DNA of 64,000 nt. Source: Amycolatopsis rifamycinica (GTDB lineage: Bacteria > Actinomycetota > Actinomycetes > Mycobacteriales > Pseudonocardiaceae). Within the stretch, counting starts at the first letter, position 1, and every line of letters begins with the position of its first letter. The notes below the pieces were generated by a model that was given only the letters and a program-made list of their open reading frames with translations, ran no database searches and was not told the origin of the DNA. The DNA lies in the NCBI RefSeq assembly GCF_000695625.1, contig NZ_JMQI01000011.1:124001-188000 (forward strand), in the 5' to 3' direction. This document shows, piece by piece, positions 44,990 through 54,070 of this stretch. A program made the translations under genes and the position numbers.

Positions 44990-46296
44990 TGGTCTTCGCC
45001 TTCCACCCGCATGACGCTGACAACTTCGTGCACGACGTCGAGCCGGCCGATCTGGTCCACAGTGGACTTCAGGGCCGCGTCGGGGGCCTGGTGCGTCACC
45101 ACGACCAGGCTCGCGCGGTCGCCGACGTCGCTCTGCCGCACCGCGGCGATGCTGACGCCGTGGTCGGCGAACGCCTGCGCGACCTGGGCGAGCACCCCGG
45201 CGCGGTCGGCCACGGAAAGGCTGACGTGGTACCGGGTCGGCGTCTGGCCCATCGGCCGCACCGGCAGGGCCGCGTGCGCCGATTCGCGCGGGCCGCGGCC
45301 GCCGACGACCCGGTTGCGGGCCACCGCGACGAGGTCGCCGAGCACCGCGCTCGCCGTGGGCGCGCCGCCCGCGCCCTGGCCGTAGAACATCAGCTCCCCC
45401 GCCGCGTCGGCCTCGACGTAGACGGCGTTGAACGCGCCGCCGACGCCGGCCAGCTGGTGGCGGCGCGGGATCATCACCGGGTGCACGCGGGCGGAAACCG
45501 ACTCGACGCCGTCGTCGTCGGTGACCCGCTCACAGATGGCCAGCAGCTTCACCGTGCGGCCGAGCATCCGGGCCGCGGCGAGATCCGCGGCGGTGACGTC
45601 GGCGATGCCCTCGCGGTGCACGTCCGACGCCGTCACCCGGGTGTGGAAGGCGAGGGAGGCGAGGATGGCGGCCTTCGACGCGGCGTCGTAGCCGTCGACG
45701 TCGGCGGTCGGGTCGGCCTCGGCGTACCCGAGCCGGCTGGCCTCGTCGAGCGTCTCGGCGTAGCCGGCGCCGGTGGAGTCCATCGCCGACAGGATGTAGT
45801 TCGTGGTGCCGTTGACGATGCCCATCACGCGCGTGATGCGGTCGCCGGCCAGCGACTCGCGCAGCGGGCGCAGCAGCGGGATGGCCCCGGCCACCGCGGC
45901 CTCGAAGTACAGGTCGGCGCCCGCGGCGTCCGCCGCCTCGAACAGGTCCGCGGAGTGCTCGGCCAGCAGCGCCTTGTTCGCCGTGACCACGGACTTGCCC
46001 GCCTTCAGCGCGGCGAGCAGCCAGCCGCGGACCGGTTCGATCCCGCCGACCAGCTCGACCACGACGTCGACGTCGTCGCTGGTCACCAGCTGCTCGACGT
46101 CGGCGGTCAGCAGCTCCGGGGGCAGCTCGGGGTGCTTGTCCGGGCGGCGGACCGCGATGCCGGCCAGCTCGACCGGCGCGCCGGCGCGGGCGGCCAGCTC
46201 CTCGGCCTGCTCGGTGAGCAGCCGGGCGACCTGGCCGCCGACGGTCCCGCAGCCGAGCAGCGCGACCCTGATCGGACGTCGTTCGGGGGCAGACAC
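44986..46296 (-). CDS. hom: Homoserine dehydrogenase with ACT domain
   Basis: 436 aa from GTG 46296. The NAD(P) motif [10 protein letters not shown] is at the N-terminus, the catalytic domain has [14 protein letters not shown], and residues about 355-436 form an ACT domain ([21 protein letters not shown]), the usual site for threonine feedback. It reduces aspartate semialdehyde to homoserine. It follows lysA by 6 bp. Confidence 0.96.
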   Translation of the reverse strand: MSAPERRPIRVALLGCGTVGGQVARLLTEQAEELAARAGAPVELAGIAVRRPDKHPELPPELLTADVEQLVTSDDVDVVVELVGGIEPVRGWLLAALKAGKSVVTANKALLAEHSADLFEAADAAGADLYFEAAVAGAIPLLRPLRESLAGDRITRVMGIVNGTTNYILSAMDSTGAGYAETLDEASRLGYAEADPTADVDGYDAASKAAILASLAFHTRVTASDVHREGIADVTAADLAAARMLGRTVKLLAICERVTDDDGVESVSARVHPVMIPRRHQLAGVGGAFNAVYVEADAAGELMFYGQGAGGAPTASAVLGDLVAVARNRVVGGRGPRESAHAALPVRPMGQTPTRYHVSLSVADRAGVLAQVAQAFADHGVSIAAVRQSDVGDRASLVVVTHQAPDAALKSTVDQIGRLDVVHEVVSVMRVEGEDQ

Positions 46297-46302
46297 TGTT
46301 GC

Positions 46303-47733
46303 TCAGACCTCCAGGCGCAGCATGTCGTCGGTCGTCTCCCGCCGCAGCAGCAGCCGTGAGCTGCCGTTGCGCACGGCGACCACGGCCGGGCGGGGCATCC
46401 GGTTGTACGTGCTCGCCATCGAGTAGCAGTACGCGCCGGTCGCCGCGACCGCCAGCAGGTCGCCGGGAGCCAGCGTGTCGGGCAGCCAGCAGTCTCGTAC
46501 GACGATGTCGCCGGACTCACAGTGTTTTCCCACGACCCGGGACAGCACGGCCTGCACCGGCTGCTCGTCGTCGCCCGCGGAGCGGGAAACGACCCGGACG
46601 TCGTAGACCGCGTCGTAGAGCGCGGTGCGGATGTTGTCGCTCATCCCGCCGTCGACGCTGACGTACCGCCGCGCCGACTCGTCGCCGAGCGAGACGTCCT
46701 TGATGGTGCCGACCTCGTACAGCGTGATCGTGCCGGGCCCGGCGATCGCGCGGCCCGGCTCGCCGGCGATGCGCGGCACCGGCAGGCCCGCGTACGCGCA
46801 CTCCTTGCGGACGATCTCGCGGATCTGCGTGATCATCTGCGCGGGCGGCGGCGGGTTGTCCTTCTCGGTGTAGGCGATGCCGAACCCGCCGCCGAGGTCG
46901 ACCAGGCTCAGCTGGTCGAGCAGCTCGGGGCCGTGCTCCTTGGCCAGGTCGCCGAGCAGGCCGACGACGCGGCGGGCGGCGACCTCGAAGCCGTCGGCGT
47001 CGAAGATCTGCGAGCCGATGTGGCTGTGCAGGCCGACGAGCTTGAGCGAACGCGCGTTGAGCACCCGGCGCACGGCCTCGGCGGCGTCCCCGCTCGCCAG
47101 GGAGAACCCGAACTTCTGGTCCTCGTGGGCGGTCGCGATGAACTCGTGCGTGTGCGCCTCGACGCCGACGGTGACCCGGATCAGCACCGGCTGCACGACG
47201 TCGTGGCGCGCGGCGATGTCGGCCAGCCGGGCGATCTCGAAGTAGGAGTCGAGCACGACCGTGCCGACCCCCGCGACGACCGCGGCCTCCAGCTCGGCGG
47301 GGGACTTGTTGTTGCCGTGGAAGGTGATCCGCTCGGCCGGGAAGTCCGCGCGCTGCGCCACGGCGAGCTCGCCGCCGCTGCAGACGTCCAGGCTCAGCCC
47401 CTGCTCGGCCACCCAGCGGGCGACCTCGATGGAGAGGAACGCCTTGGACGCGTAGTGCACAAGCGACGGGTCGTCGAACGCCTCGGCGTAGTCCGCGCAC
47501 CGGGACTTGAAGTCGGCTTCGTCGACCACGAACAGCGGCGTGCCGTGCTTCTCGGCGAGCTCGCGGACGTCGACGCCGGCAATCCGGACGACGCCGTCGG
47601 CGGCGCGGAAGGTGTTGCGCGGCCACACCTTCGCGGGCAGGTTGTCGAGCTCCTCGACCCCGGACGGCTGCAGCCCGGAGGTGTCGGCGTGGGGGTAGAC
47701 GTCGGCGTGCCTTGGGCCCGCGGGGTGCGCCAT
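46303..47733 (-). CDS. lysA: Diaminopimelate decarboxylase
   Basis: 476 aa. Alanine-racemase-like PLP barrel with the Lys in [16 protein letters not shown] and [15 protein letters not shown] (phosphate loop). It decarboxylates meso-diaminopimelate to L-lysine. An N-terminal extension of about 30 residues before the barrel ([18 protein letters not shown]) matches the mycobacterial enzyme. It starts 3 bp after argS. Confidence 0.96.
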   Translation of the reverse strand: MAHPAGPRHADVYPHADTSGLQPSGVEELDNLPAKVWPRNTFRAADGVVRIAGVDVRELAEKHGTPLFVVDEADFKSRCADYAEAFDDPSLVHYASKAFLSIEVARWVAEQGLSLDVCSGGELAVAQRADFPAERITFHGNNKSPAELEAAVVAGVGTVVLDSYFEIARLADIAARHDVVQPVLIRVTVGVEAHTHEFIATAHEDQKFGFSLASGDAAEAVRRVLNARSLKLVGLHSHIGSQIFDADGFEVAARRVVGLLGDLAKEHGPELLDQLSLVDLGGGFGIAYTEKDNPPPPAQMITQIREIVRKECAYAGLPVPRIAGEPGRAIAGPGTITLYEVGTIKDVSLGDESARRYVSVDGGMSDNIRTALYDAVYDVRVVSRSAGDDEQPVQAVLSRVVGKHCESGDIVVRDCWLPDTLAPGDLLAVAATGAYCYSMASTYNRMPRPAVVAVRNGSSRLLLRRETTDDMLRLEV

Positions 47734-47736
47734 TTC

Positions 47737-49407
47737 TTACATCCGTTCCGGAGCGGAGACACCGAGGAGGGCGAGGCCGTTCGCCAGGACCTGGCGGGCG
47801 GCCTCGCACAGCGCGAGCCGGGCGAACGTCAGAGGGGTCGCCTCTTCGTCGCCCATGGGCAGCACGCGGCCCACGGTGTAGAACTTGTGGTAGGCGCCCG
47901 CGAGTTCTTCGAGGTAGCGCGCGATCCGGTGCGGCTCCCGCATTTCGGCGGCGCGGCGCACGGTTTCCGGGAATTCGCCGATGGTGCGGATCAGGTCGCC
48001 CTCGGCGGGCAGCGTCAGCAGCCCGAATTGGACACTGCCGACGTCTGGAGTGGACGCAGCCTTGAGGCCGAGATCGGCCGCGTTGCGCTGCAGGGACGCC
48101 AGCCGCGCGTGCGCGTACTGGACGTAGTAGACGGGGTTGTCGTTGGAGTGCTTGCGCAGCAGGTCCAGGTCGACGTCCAAAGTGGAGTCCACGGAGTAGC
48201 GGATCAGCTCGTAGCGGGCCGGGTCGACGCCGACGGCCTCGACGAGGTCCTCCATGGTGATCACGGTGCCGGCGCGCTTGGACATCCGGACCGGCTTGCC
48301 CTCGCTGACCAGGTTGACCATCTGGCCGATCAGCACCTCGACGGTGGCCGGGTCGTCGCCGAACGCCGCCGCGGCGGCCTTGAGGCGGGCGATGTAGCCG
48401 TGGTGGTCCGCGCCGAGCATGTAGATGCACAGGTCGAAGCCGCGGTTGCGCTTGTCCTTGAAGTAGGCCAGGTCACCGGCGATGTAGGCCGGGTTGCCGT
48501 CCTGCTTGATGACGACGCGGTCCTTGTCGTCGCCGTACTCGGACGACTTCAGCCACCAGGCGCCCTCGTTGAAGTAGAGGTTCCCGGAGTCCTTCAGCTG
48601 CTGGACGGCGGCGTCGACCGCGCCGGACTCGTGCAGCGAGTTCTCGTGGAAGTAGACGTCGAAGTCGGTGCCGAACTCGTGCAGGCTGGACTTGATCTCG
48701 CCGAACATGAGGTTGATGCCGATCCGGCGGAACGTCTCGTGCCGCTCGGCCTCGGGCAGCGACAGCGCGCTGGGCTCCTGCTTGAGGACGTTGGCGGCGA
48801 TGTCGTTGATGTAGCCGCCCGCGTAGCCGTCCTCCGGCGCGGGCTCGCCCTTCGCGGCGGCGATCAGCGAGCGGACGAACCGGTCGATCTGGGCGCCGGC
48901 GTCGTTGAAGTAGTACTCGCGGGTGACCTCGGCGCCCTGCGCGGCCAGCACGCGGCCCAGCGCGTCGCCGACCGCGGCCCAGCGGGTGCCGCCGAGGTGG
49001 ATCGGGCCGGTCGGGTTCGCCGAGACGAACTCGAGGTTGATCCGGGTGCCGGCCAGCGCGTCACCGCGGCCGAACGCGGCGCCGGCGTCGAGCACCTGGC
49101 GCACGATGTCGCCCTGCGCGGCCGCGGCGAGCCGGAAGTTGAGGAAGCCGGGGCCGGCGACCTCGGCCGAGGCGACGCCGTCGTCCGCCGAGACCGCTTC
49201 GGCGAGCGCCTCGGCGAAGTCGCGGGGCTTGAGGCCGGCCTTCTTGGCCACCTGGAGGGCGAGGTTCGTCGCGTAGTCGCCGTGGTCGGGGTTGCGCGGG
49301 CGTTCGATGGTCACCTGCTCCGGCAGCACGGCGTCGTCGATGCCGCGTGCGGCGAGCACCTGCACGGCGGAGCTGCGGACCAGGTCGGCGAGAGCGGCGG
49401 GAGTCAC
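47737..49407 (-). CDS. argS: Arginyl-tRNA synthetase
   Basis: 556 aa from GTG 49407. Class I synthetase: the HIGH-type loop is [12 protein letters not shown], the KMSKS-type loop [10 protein letters not shown], and the C-terminal helical anticodon-binding domain is present. It charges tRNA-Arg. The start was moved from an upstream in-frame ATG because a TAGAAT -10 box sits 7 nt before this GTG, so the mRNA should be leaderless. It heads the lysine/threonine operon. Confidence 0.96.
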   Translation of the reverse strand: MTPAALADLVRSSAVQVLAARGIDDAVLPEQVTIERPRNPDHGDYATNLALQVAKKAGLKPRDFAEALAEAVSADDGVASAEVAGPGFLNFRLAAAAQGDIVRQVLDAGAAFGRGDALAGTRINLEFVSANPTGPIHLGGTRWAAVGDALGRVLAAQGAEVTREYYFNDAGAQIDRFVRSLIAAAKGEPAPEDGYAGGYINDIAANVLKQEPSALSLPEAERHETFRRIGINLMFGEIKSSLHEFGTDFDVYFHENSLHESGAVDAAVQQLKDSGNLYFNEGAWWLKSSEYGDDKDRVVIKQDGNPAYIAGDLAYFKDKRNRGFDLCIYMLGADHHGYIARLKAAAAAFGDDPATVEVLIGQMVNLVSEGKPVRMSKRAGTVITMEDLVEAVGVDPARYELIRYSVDSTLDVDLDLLRKHSNDNPVYYVQYAHARLASLQRNAADLGLKAASTPDVGSVQFGLLTLPAEGDLIRTIGEFPETVRRAAEMREPHRIARYLEELAGAYHKFYTVGRVLPMGDEEATPLTFARLALCEAARQVLANGLALLGVSAPERM

Positions 49408-49420
49408 TTGCCGAATTCTA
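49408..49420 (-). promoter_or_regulatory. Leaderless promoter of the argS operon
   Basis: On the minus strand TAGAAT (49415-49420) is followed by 7 nt and then GTG. No ribosome site precedes the GTG. The remainder of the 160-bp gap also feeds the divergent DUF3105 gene. Confidence 0.65.
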
Positions 49421-49567
49421 GGTGTGCCCAGGTGAGGCGCTCGCATCGGTCTCGGCCACGTCACGATGGGCATCCGCGTGAGGTGTTAACGGTGATCAGA
49501 CGGGTGGCCCCTAGACTGGCCCGGGCGGGAATCCGTCCGCAGCCACCAGAGGGAGAACGCGGGAGCC

Positions 49568-50419
49568 ATGGCGAACGGGACAACTCGGAAAAAGGGGTCG
49601 GCGGTGAAGGCGGCCCGCGGTTCCGTGGTGAGCAAGAAGGGCACGCCGTGGGGCACGATCATCGCCGTGGTCGCCATCGTGGCGCTGGCCGCCTCGGTGA
49701 TCATCTACTACATGGTGCAGTCCGCGCCGAAGCGCGAGCAGGCCGACCGTGAGGCCGCCGCCGCATCCTTCGCGCCGAGCGCGCAGGACCCCGACCCCTC
49801 GAAGCGCATCCCCGGCGTGGTGACCGCGACCTACACCGGCAGCGTCCACGTGCTCCCGACCGAGCGCGTCGCCTACGACAAGACCCCGCCGTTCGGCGGC
49901 CCGCACGACCAGACGTGGGCCACCTGCACCGGCACCGTGTACCCGAACGCGGTCCGCACCGAGAACATGGTGCACGCGCTCGAGCACGGCGCCGTCTGGA
50001 TCGCCTACAACCCGCAGCAGATCACCGGTGACGCGCTCAACCTGCTGAGCGTCCGCGCCAAGGGCAAGCCGTACACGATGATGTCGCCGTACCCGGGCCT
50101 GGACAAGCCGATCTCGCTGCAGTCGTGGGGCCACCAGCTGAAGCTGGACGACGCCAACGACCCGCGCATCGACGAGTTCATCGCGGCGCTGCGGAGCAAC
50201 CCGAACGGCGTGTACCCCGAGGTCGGCGCGTCCTGCGACGCGGTCCCGGGCCAGTTCGACCCGGACAACCCGCCGCCGTTCGACCCGTCGAAGCCGGGCC
50301 CCGACGCGAAGCCGATGGACTACAAGGGCAGCACCGCCGCCCAGGGTGAGAACGGCATGCCCGCACCCTCCGCGCCGGCGTCGTCGTCCGCCCCCGCCGC
50401 CCCCACCACGACCAAGTGA
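49568..50419 (+). CDS. DUF3105 membrane-anchored protein
   Basis: 283 aa from ATG 49568 with GAGGGAGAA upstream. A basic N-terminus and one transmembrane helix (about 29-50) precede the DUF3105 domain: PPFGGPHDQTWATCTGTVYP and VHALEHGAVWIAYNP, with two Cys that could pair. The outer domain ends in a Ser/Pro/Ala-rich tail. Function unknown. It overlaps the following DUF305 gene by 4 bp. Confidence 0.88.
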   Translation: MANGTTRKKGSAVKAARGSVVSKKGTPWGTIIAVVAIVALAASVIIYYMVQSAPKREQADREAAAASFAPSAQDPDPSKRIPGVVTATYTGSVHVLPTERVAYDKTPPFGGPHDQTWATCTGTVYPNAVRTENMVHALEHGAVWIAYNPQQITGDALNLLSVRAKGKPYTMMSPYPGLDKPISLQSWGHQLKLDDANDPRIDEFIAALRSNPNGVYPEVGASCDAVPGQFDPDNPPPFDPSKPGPDAKPMDYKGSTAAQGENGMPAPSAPASSSAPAAPTTTK

Positions 50420-51132
50420 GCACCGAAGCCGGCCTCGACACCGAAGAGATCCCCGAGCAGCCGACCTGGTCGCGCTGGGTGGTCATCGGCGGGACGCTGC
50501 TCGCGGTCCTGCTGATCGGCGCGACGGCGGGGATGTTCCTCACCCGCGCCGTCGACGACGACCCGGCGGCCGCGGTGCCGGCCGCCGGCTCGGTCGAGGT
50601 CGGCTTCGCCCAGGACATGTCGACGCACCACCTCCAGGCGGTGACGATGGCGGGCATCGCCCGCGACCGCACGACCGACCCGGAGATCAAGCAGCTGTCG
50701 TTCGACATCGAGCGCACGCAGCTGGAGCAGGTCGGCCGCATGAAGGGCTGGCTCATGCTGTGGGACCGGCCGGAGCAGCCGATCGGCGCCCCGATGCAGT
50801 GGATGACGGAACCGATGACGGGCCACGACGGCATGTCGATGGCCCCGTCCTCGGTCAACCCGGCGGGTGGCCCGTTGATGCCGGGCATGGCGACGGACGA
50901 GGACCTGAAGAAGCTGCGTTCGCTGTCGGGCCGGGCGTTCGACGTGTTCTTCCTGCAGCTGATGCTCCGCCACCACCAGGGCGGAACGTCGATGGCCCAG
51001 TACGCGGCGGGGCATTCGACGTTGCCCGCGTTGAAGGCGCTGGTGAACAGCATCCTGACGTCGCAGGGGGCGGAGATGGACCAGATCAAGCTGATGCTCT
51101 CGGGGCGGGGCGCCCAGCCGCTGCCCGCTTAG
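50416..51132 (+). CDS. DUF305 (ferritin-like) membrane-anchored protein
   Basis: 238 aa from GTG 50416. One transmembrane helix (about 22-45) is followed by a four-helix DUF305 domain with His-rich copper-site-like pairs: DMSTHHLQAVTMAGIA and LMLRHHQGGTSMAQY. DUF305 proteins often sit with metal-handling or DUF3105 genes. The Met/His-rich central part (MTGHDGMSMAPSSVN) adds to the metal-binding look; a role in copper handling is inferred. Confidence 0.85.
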   Translation: MSTEAGLDTEEIPEQPTWSRWVVIGGTLLAVLLIGATAGMFLTRAVDDDPAAAVPAAGSVEVGFAQDMSTHHLQAVTMAGIARDRTTDPEIKQLSFDIERTQLEQVGRMKGWLMLWDRPEQPIGAPMQWMTEPMTGHDGMSMAPSSVNPAGGPLMPGMATDEDLKKLRSLSGRAFDVFFLQLMLRHHQGGTSMAQYAAGHSTLPALKALVNSILTSQGAEMDQIKLMLSGRGAQPLPA

Positions 51133-51145
51133 CCGGCGCCAGGGG

Positions 51146-51478
51146 TCAGAAGCTGAGGTTCATGGTGTTGCCGTCGCCGATCTGAACGCCTTGCGAATCG
51201 GTCACCGTGACCCGGTACTTGCCGTCCGGATCCGCCTCACGCAGCACCGCCCGCGCGGCTTCCAGGACCTCGGCGTCGTCGCCGACGTTCGCCTCGGCCA
51301 GCTCCTCCGCGAGCTCCGCAGGATCGTCCGGCAGCTCCTCGCGGCCGACGAGACGCCGGACGCCGGACTTCAGGCCGGCGTAGGCGTCCTTCACCGCTGT
51401 CGTCGCCGTGTCCTTCGCCCCCGCGGCCGCGCCGGCCGCCAGCGCGGTCACCACCAGTTCCACCGCTTCGATCGCCAC
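51146..51478 (-). CDS. Small protein with C-terminal RHIM/amyloid-like motif
   Basis: 110 aa from GTG 51478 with GGGGAG 7 nt upstream. Residues 1-45 are an Ala-rich helical segment (AAGAAAGAKDTATTAVKDAY), followed by acidic helices and a C-terminal KYRVTVTDSQGVQIGDGNTM that ends the protein. The GVQIGDGNT motif resembles the bacterial amyloid-signalling / RHIM-like motifs that occur at the termini of NLR- and effector-associated proteins in actinobacteria (family knowledge, from memory). No NLR is present within 10 kb. It reads opposite to the preceding DUF305 gene. Confidence 0.6.
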   Translation of the reverse strand: MAIEAVELVVTALAAGAAAGAKDTATTAVKDAYAGLKSGVRRLVGREELPDDPAELAEELAEANVGDDAEVLEAARAVLREADPDGKYRVTVTDSQGVQIGDGNTMNLSF

Positions 51479-51507
51479 CGCACCACTCCCCGGGTCGAGT
51501 TACCGCG

Positions 51508-52428
51508 TCACCAGGACAGCTCCTGGCAGCGGCGGGCGCACTGCGGCGCCTCCACCTGCAGCGTCGCGTGCTCGATCGCGTACCGCGAAGACAGCAGGTT
51601 CTGCGCCTCCGTCAGCACGTCGGACTGCTTCGCCGGTGGCGCCAGCGTCAGGTGGGCCGAAGCCACCTCCATGCCGGACGTCAGCGTCCAGACGTGCAGG
51701 TCGTGCACGTCCGCCACGCCCGGGAGCGCGGACAGCTCCGCGTTGATCGCACCGACGTCGACGCCCTGCGGCGCGTGCTGGAACAGGATGCGCAGCGCCC
51801 GGCGGGCCAGCGTCCACGTGCGGGGCAGCACCCACAGGCCGATCGCGACACCGATGATCGGGTCGGCGTAGCGCCAGCCCGTCAGCAGCGTCACCGCGCC
51901 GCTGATCAGCACGCCGACCGAGCCGATCAGATCGGCCAGGACCTCGAGGTACGCGCCGCGGACGTTGATGCTCTCCTTCGCGCCCGCGCGCAGCACCGCG
52001 AACGACACCAGGTTGGCCACCAGGCCGGCCGCCGCGGCCAGCAGGACCGGCAGGCCGGGGACCGCCGGCGGGTCGCCGATGCGGCCGATCGCCTCGACCA
52101 GGACGTACGCCGCGACACCGAACAGCAGCAGCGCGTTGGCGAGCGCGGCCAGCACTTCCGCCCGGTAGAGCCCGAACGTGCGCCCGACCGTGGGGCCGCT
52201 GCGCCGCGCCAGCATGATCGCGGTCAAGGCCATGCCGACGCCGAGGACGTCGGTGAACATGTGCGCGGCGTCCGACATCAGGGCCAGCGAGCCGGTCGCC
52301 AGGCTGACGGCGAACTCGAGCACCATGAACCCGGCCCCGATGCCGAGGGCGATGGCCAGCCCCCGGACATGACGGCCCGACGCGCTCGCCGGCGCGATCG
52401 CGTGCCCGTGGCCGTGTCCCTGACCCAT
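51508..52428 (-). CDS. Cation diffusion facilitator (CzcD-like zinc/cobalt exporter)
   Basis: 306 aa. A His-rich N-terminus (GQGHGHGHA) precedes six transmembrane helices and a cytoplasmic metallochaperone-like domain (DVHDLHVWTLTSGMEVASAHL). The helix 2 site is normal (SDAAHMFTD, His and Asp). In helix 5 the usual HxxxD is ExxxD (LEVLADLIGS). It exports divalent metal, most often Zn2+, in exchange for protons. A palindromic site upstream suggests metal-responsive control. Confidence 0.9.
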   Translation of the reverse strand: MGQGHGHGHAIAPASASGRHVRGLAIALGIGAGFMVLEFAVSLATGSLALMSDAAHMFTDVLGVGMALTAIMLARRSGPTVGRTFGLYRAEVLAALANALLLFGVAAYVLVEAIGRIGDPPAVPGLPVLLAAAAGLVANLVSFAVLRAGAKESINVRGAYLEVLADLIGSVGVLISGAVTLLTGWRYADPIIGVAIGLWVLPRTWTLARRALRILFQHAPQGVDVGAINAELSALPGVADVHDLHVWTLTSGMEVASAHLTLAPPAKQSDVLTEAQNLLSSRYAIEHATLQVEAPQCARRCQELSW

Positions 52429-52461
52429 GCCGCCTCCGTTCCCGGTTCACCGTCGGGTCAA

Positions 52462-52485
52462 ACATATAGTCGGATGCGCATATGT
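52462..52485. promoter_or_regulatory. Candidate metal-responsive operator
   Basis: ACATAT (52462-52467) and ATATGT (52480-52485) are inverted 6-bp arms 12 bp apart, about 34 bp upstream of the exporter start. The A+T-rich dyad in a G+C-rich region is like ArsR/SmtB-family sites. No regulator gene is adjacent. Confidence 0.45.
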
Positions 52486-52596
52486 GCAACAGAGGACAGC
52501 CTAAGTTCACCCACCCGCAAGCTACCGCGCGCGGCGGAGCCGCCCAATCCACCAGGCGGGGTTTCCCGCCAGGTGGATCGGTCACGCTTCGTCGCG

Positions 52597-53697
52597 CTAA
52601 CGCACGAGCCGGAAGAAGCCGCGAACCTGCTCGACGAACAGCCCGGGCTGCTCCAGCGCGGCGAAGTGCCCGCCGACGGGCAGCTCCTCGAACCAGCGCA
52701 GATCGGTGTAGCGCTGCTCGGCCTGCCGCCGCGACGGCCGGACGATCTCCTTCGGGAACACCGAAACCCCGGCCGGAACCTCCACAGTGGACAGATCCCG
52801 GTCGTTGTTCTCCCAGTACATCCGCGCGGACGAGGCCGCCGTCGCGGTGAACCAGTAGACGGAGATCGCGTCCAGGATGCGCCGCCGGTCGACGGCGTCC
52901 TCCGGACGCCCCTTGTGGTCGGTCCAGGCCCAGAACTTCTCGGCGATCCAGGCGGCCTGCCCGGCGGGCGAGTCGGTGAGCCCGTAGCCGAGCGTCTGCG
53001 GCCGCGTGCCCTGCTGAGCGGAGTAGCCACTACCGCTCCGCCGGAACTCTTCGAGGTCGGCGAGCGCCTGACGTTCACCGGGCGTCGGATCCGCGGTGTC
53101 CATCCGAACGGGGGCGAAGTTGACGTGCACCCCGGCGACGTGACCGGAGCGCGCCAGGGCGTTGGTGACGGCGGCACCCCAGTCGCCACCCTGGGCGCCG
53201 TAGCGGTCGTAGCCGAGCGACACCATGAGCGCGTCCCAAAGCTCGGCGACCCGCGAGATCTTCAGAGCGGGCTTGTCGCTCCACCCGAACCCGGGCAGCG
53301 ACGGCACGACGACGTGGAAGGCATCGGCGGGATCGCCCCCATGCTTGGCGGGATCCGTGAGCGGCCCGAGAACATCGAGGAACTCCAGAACGGACCCGGG
53401 CCACCCATGGGTGAGCACAAGCGGCAGCGCCTCGACCACCGGCGACCGGACGTGCAGGAAGTGCAGCCCGACCCCGTCAACGGTGGCCCGGAACTGCGGA
53501 AAGGCGTTGAGCCGCCGGGCGAACCCGAAGTCGTACTCCTCACCCCAGTCCCGGCAGAGCTCACGAACATAGGCGAGCGGAACACCCTGCGACCAGTCAT
53601 CGACGGTCTCGGCCTCGGGCCACCGAGTCCGCACCAGCCGCTCCCGCAGATCGGCGATGTCGCTCTCCTCGAGAGTTACCTGGAACGGCTCGGCCAT
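52597..53697 (-). CDS. Epoxide hydrolase (EHN-type alpha/beta hydrolase)
   Basis: 366 aa from ATG 53697 with GAAGGAG upstream. An epoxide-hydrolase N-terminal cap (EESDIADLRERLVRTRWPEAE) leads into an alpha/beta hydrolase: GLHFLHVRSP and HGWPGSVLEFLD (oxyanion), GGDWGAAVTNALAR with the nucleophilic Asp, and GGHFAALEQP with the catalytic His. It opens epoxides to diols; the substrate is unknown. The gene stands alone between the exporter and the tRNA gene. Confidence 0.9.
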   Translation of the reverse strand: MAEPFQVTLEESDIADLRERLVRTRWPEAETVDDWSQGVPLAYVRELCRDWGEEYDFGFARRLNAFPQFRATVDGVGLHFLHVRSPVVEALPLVLTHGWPGSVLEFLDVLGPLTDPAKHGGDPADAFHVVVPSLPGFGWSDKPALKISRVAELWDALMVSLGYDRYGAQGGDWGAAVTNALARSGHVAGVHVNFAPVRMDTADPTPGERQALADLEEFRRSGSGYSAQQGTRPQTLGYGLTDSPAGQAAWIAEKFWAWTDHKGRPEDAVDRRRILDAISVYWFTATAASSARMYWENNDRDLSTVEVPAGVSVFPKEIVRPSRRQAEQRYTDLRWFEELPVGGHFAALEQPGLFVEQVRGFFRLVR

Positions 53698-53847
53698 CTC
53701 GGCTCCTTCAGGTGGGCCTCCCACGCTAGCGACGGTCCGGCGAAGCGATCAACTTTCCGTGTCTGACCAGCGCGGATGTTGATCGGGCCACCTGCGGGAG
53801 GGGGGTGGTGGGGCATGCGCTAAGCTTTGCGAGTCGCCCAGCGATGG

Positions 53848-53920
53848 GCCCTCGTAGCTCAGGGGATAGAGCACTGCCCTCCGGAGGCAGGTGTCGCAGG
53901 TTCGAATCCTGCCGAGGGCA
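53848..53920 (+). tRNA. tRNA-Arg (CCG anticodon)
   Basis: 73 nt that fold as a cloverleaf: acceptor GCCCTCG/CGAGGGC, D-stem GCTC/GAGC, anticodon stem CTGCC/GGCAG with the loop CTCCGGA, and T-stem GCAGG/CCTGC. The anticodon is CCG, reading CGG Arg codons. CCA is not encoded. The 3' half is the likely attB core of the integrative element; a complete tRNA remains after insertion. Confidence 0.97.
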
Positions 53921-54070
53921 CCCCTACGGGAGCGGGAAGAACCGCTCCTCACCAGCGCTTTTGCGCTCGAAGCAGTTCTTCCCGAACTCCGGCTGACTAC
54001 GGCCATCCACGGCCAAACACGGGTATCTCTTCCCAATGCGTTCCCACGGGCACGAGCCAGGCGCCGTCGA
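53921..54070. other. Left attachment flank with inverted repeats
   Basis: 150 bp between the tRNA and int. A 7-bp stem (GGAGCGG 53929-53935 / CCGCTCC 53942-53948) probably terminates the tRNA transcript. A second inverted pair, GGGAAGAAC (53934-53942) and GTTCTTCCC (53975-53983), could be an integrase or Xis arm site. Its exact att core needs the empty site for comparison. Confidence 0.5.

Noticed and set aside
46522..49752. A 1076-codon plus-strand frame
   Set aside because: Antisense to lysA and argS; low-complexity translation with no domain.
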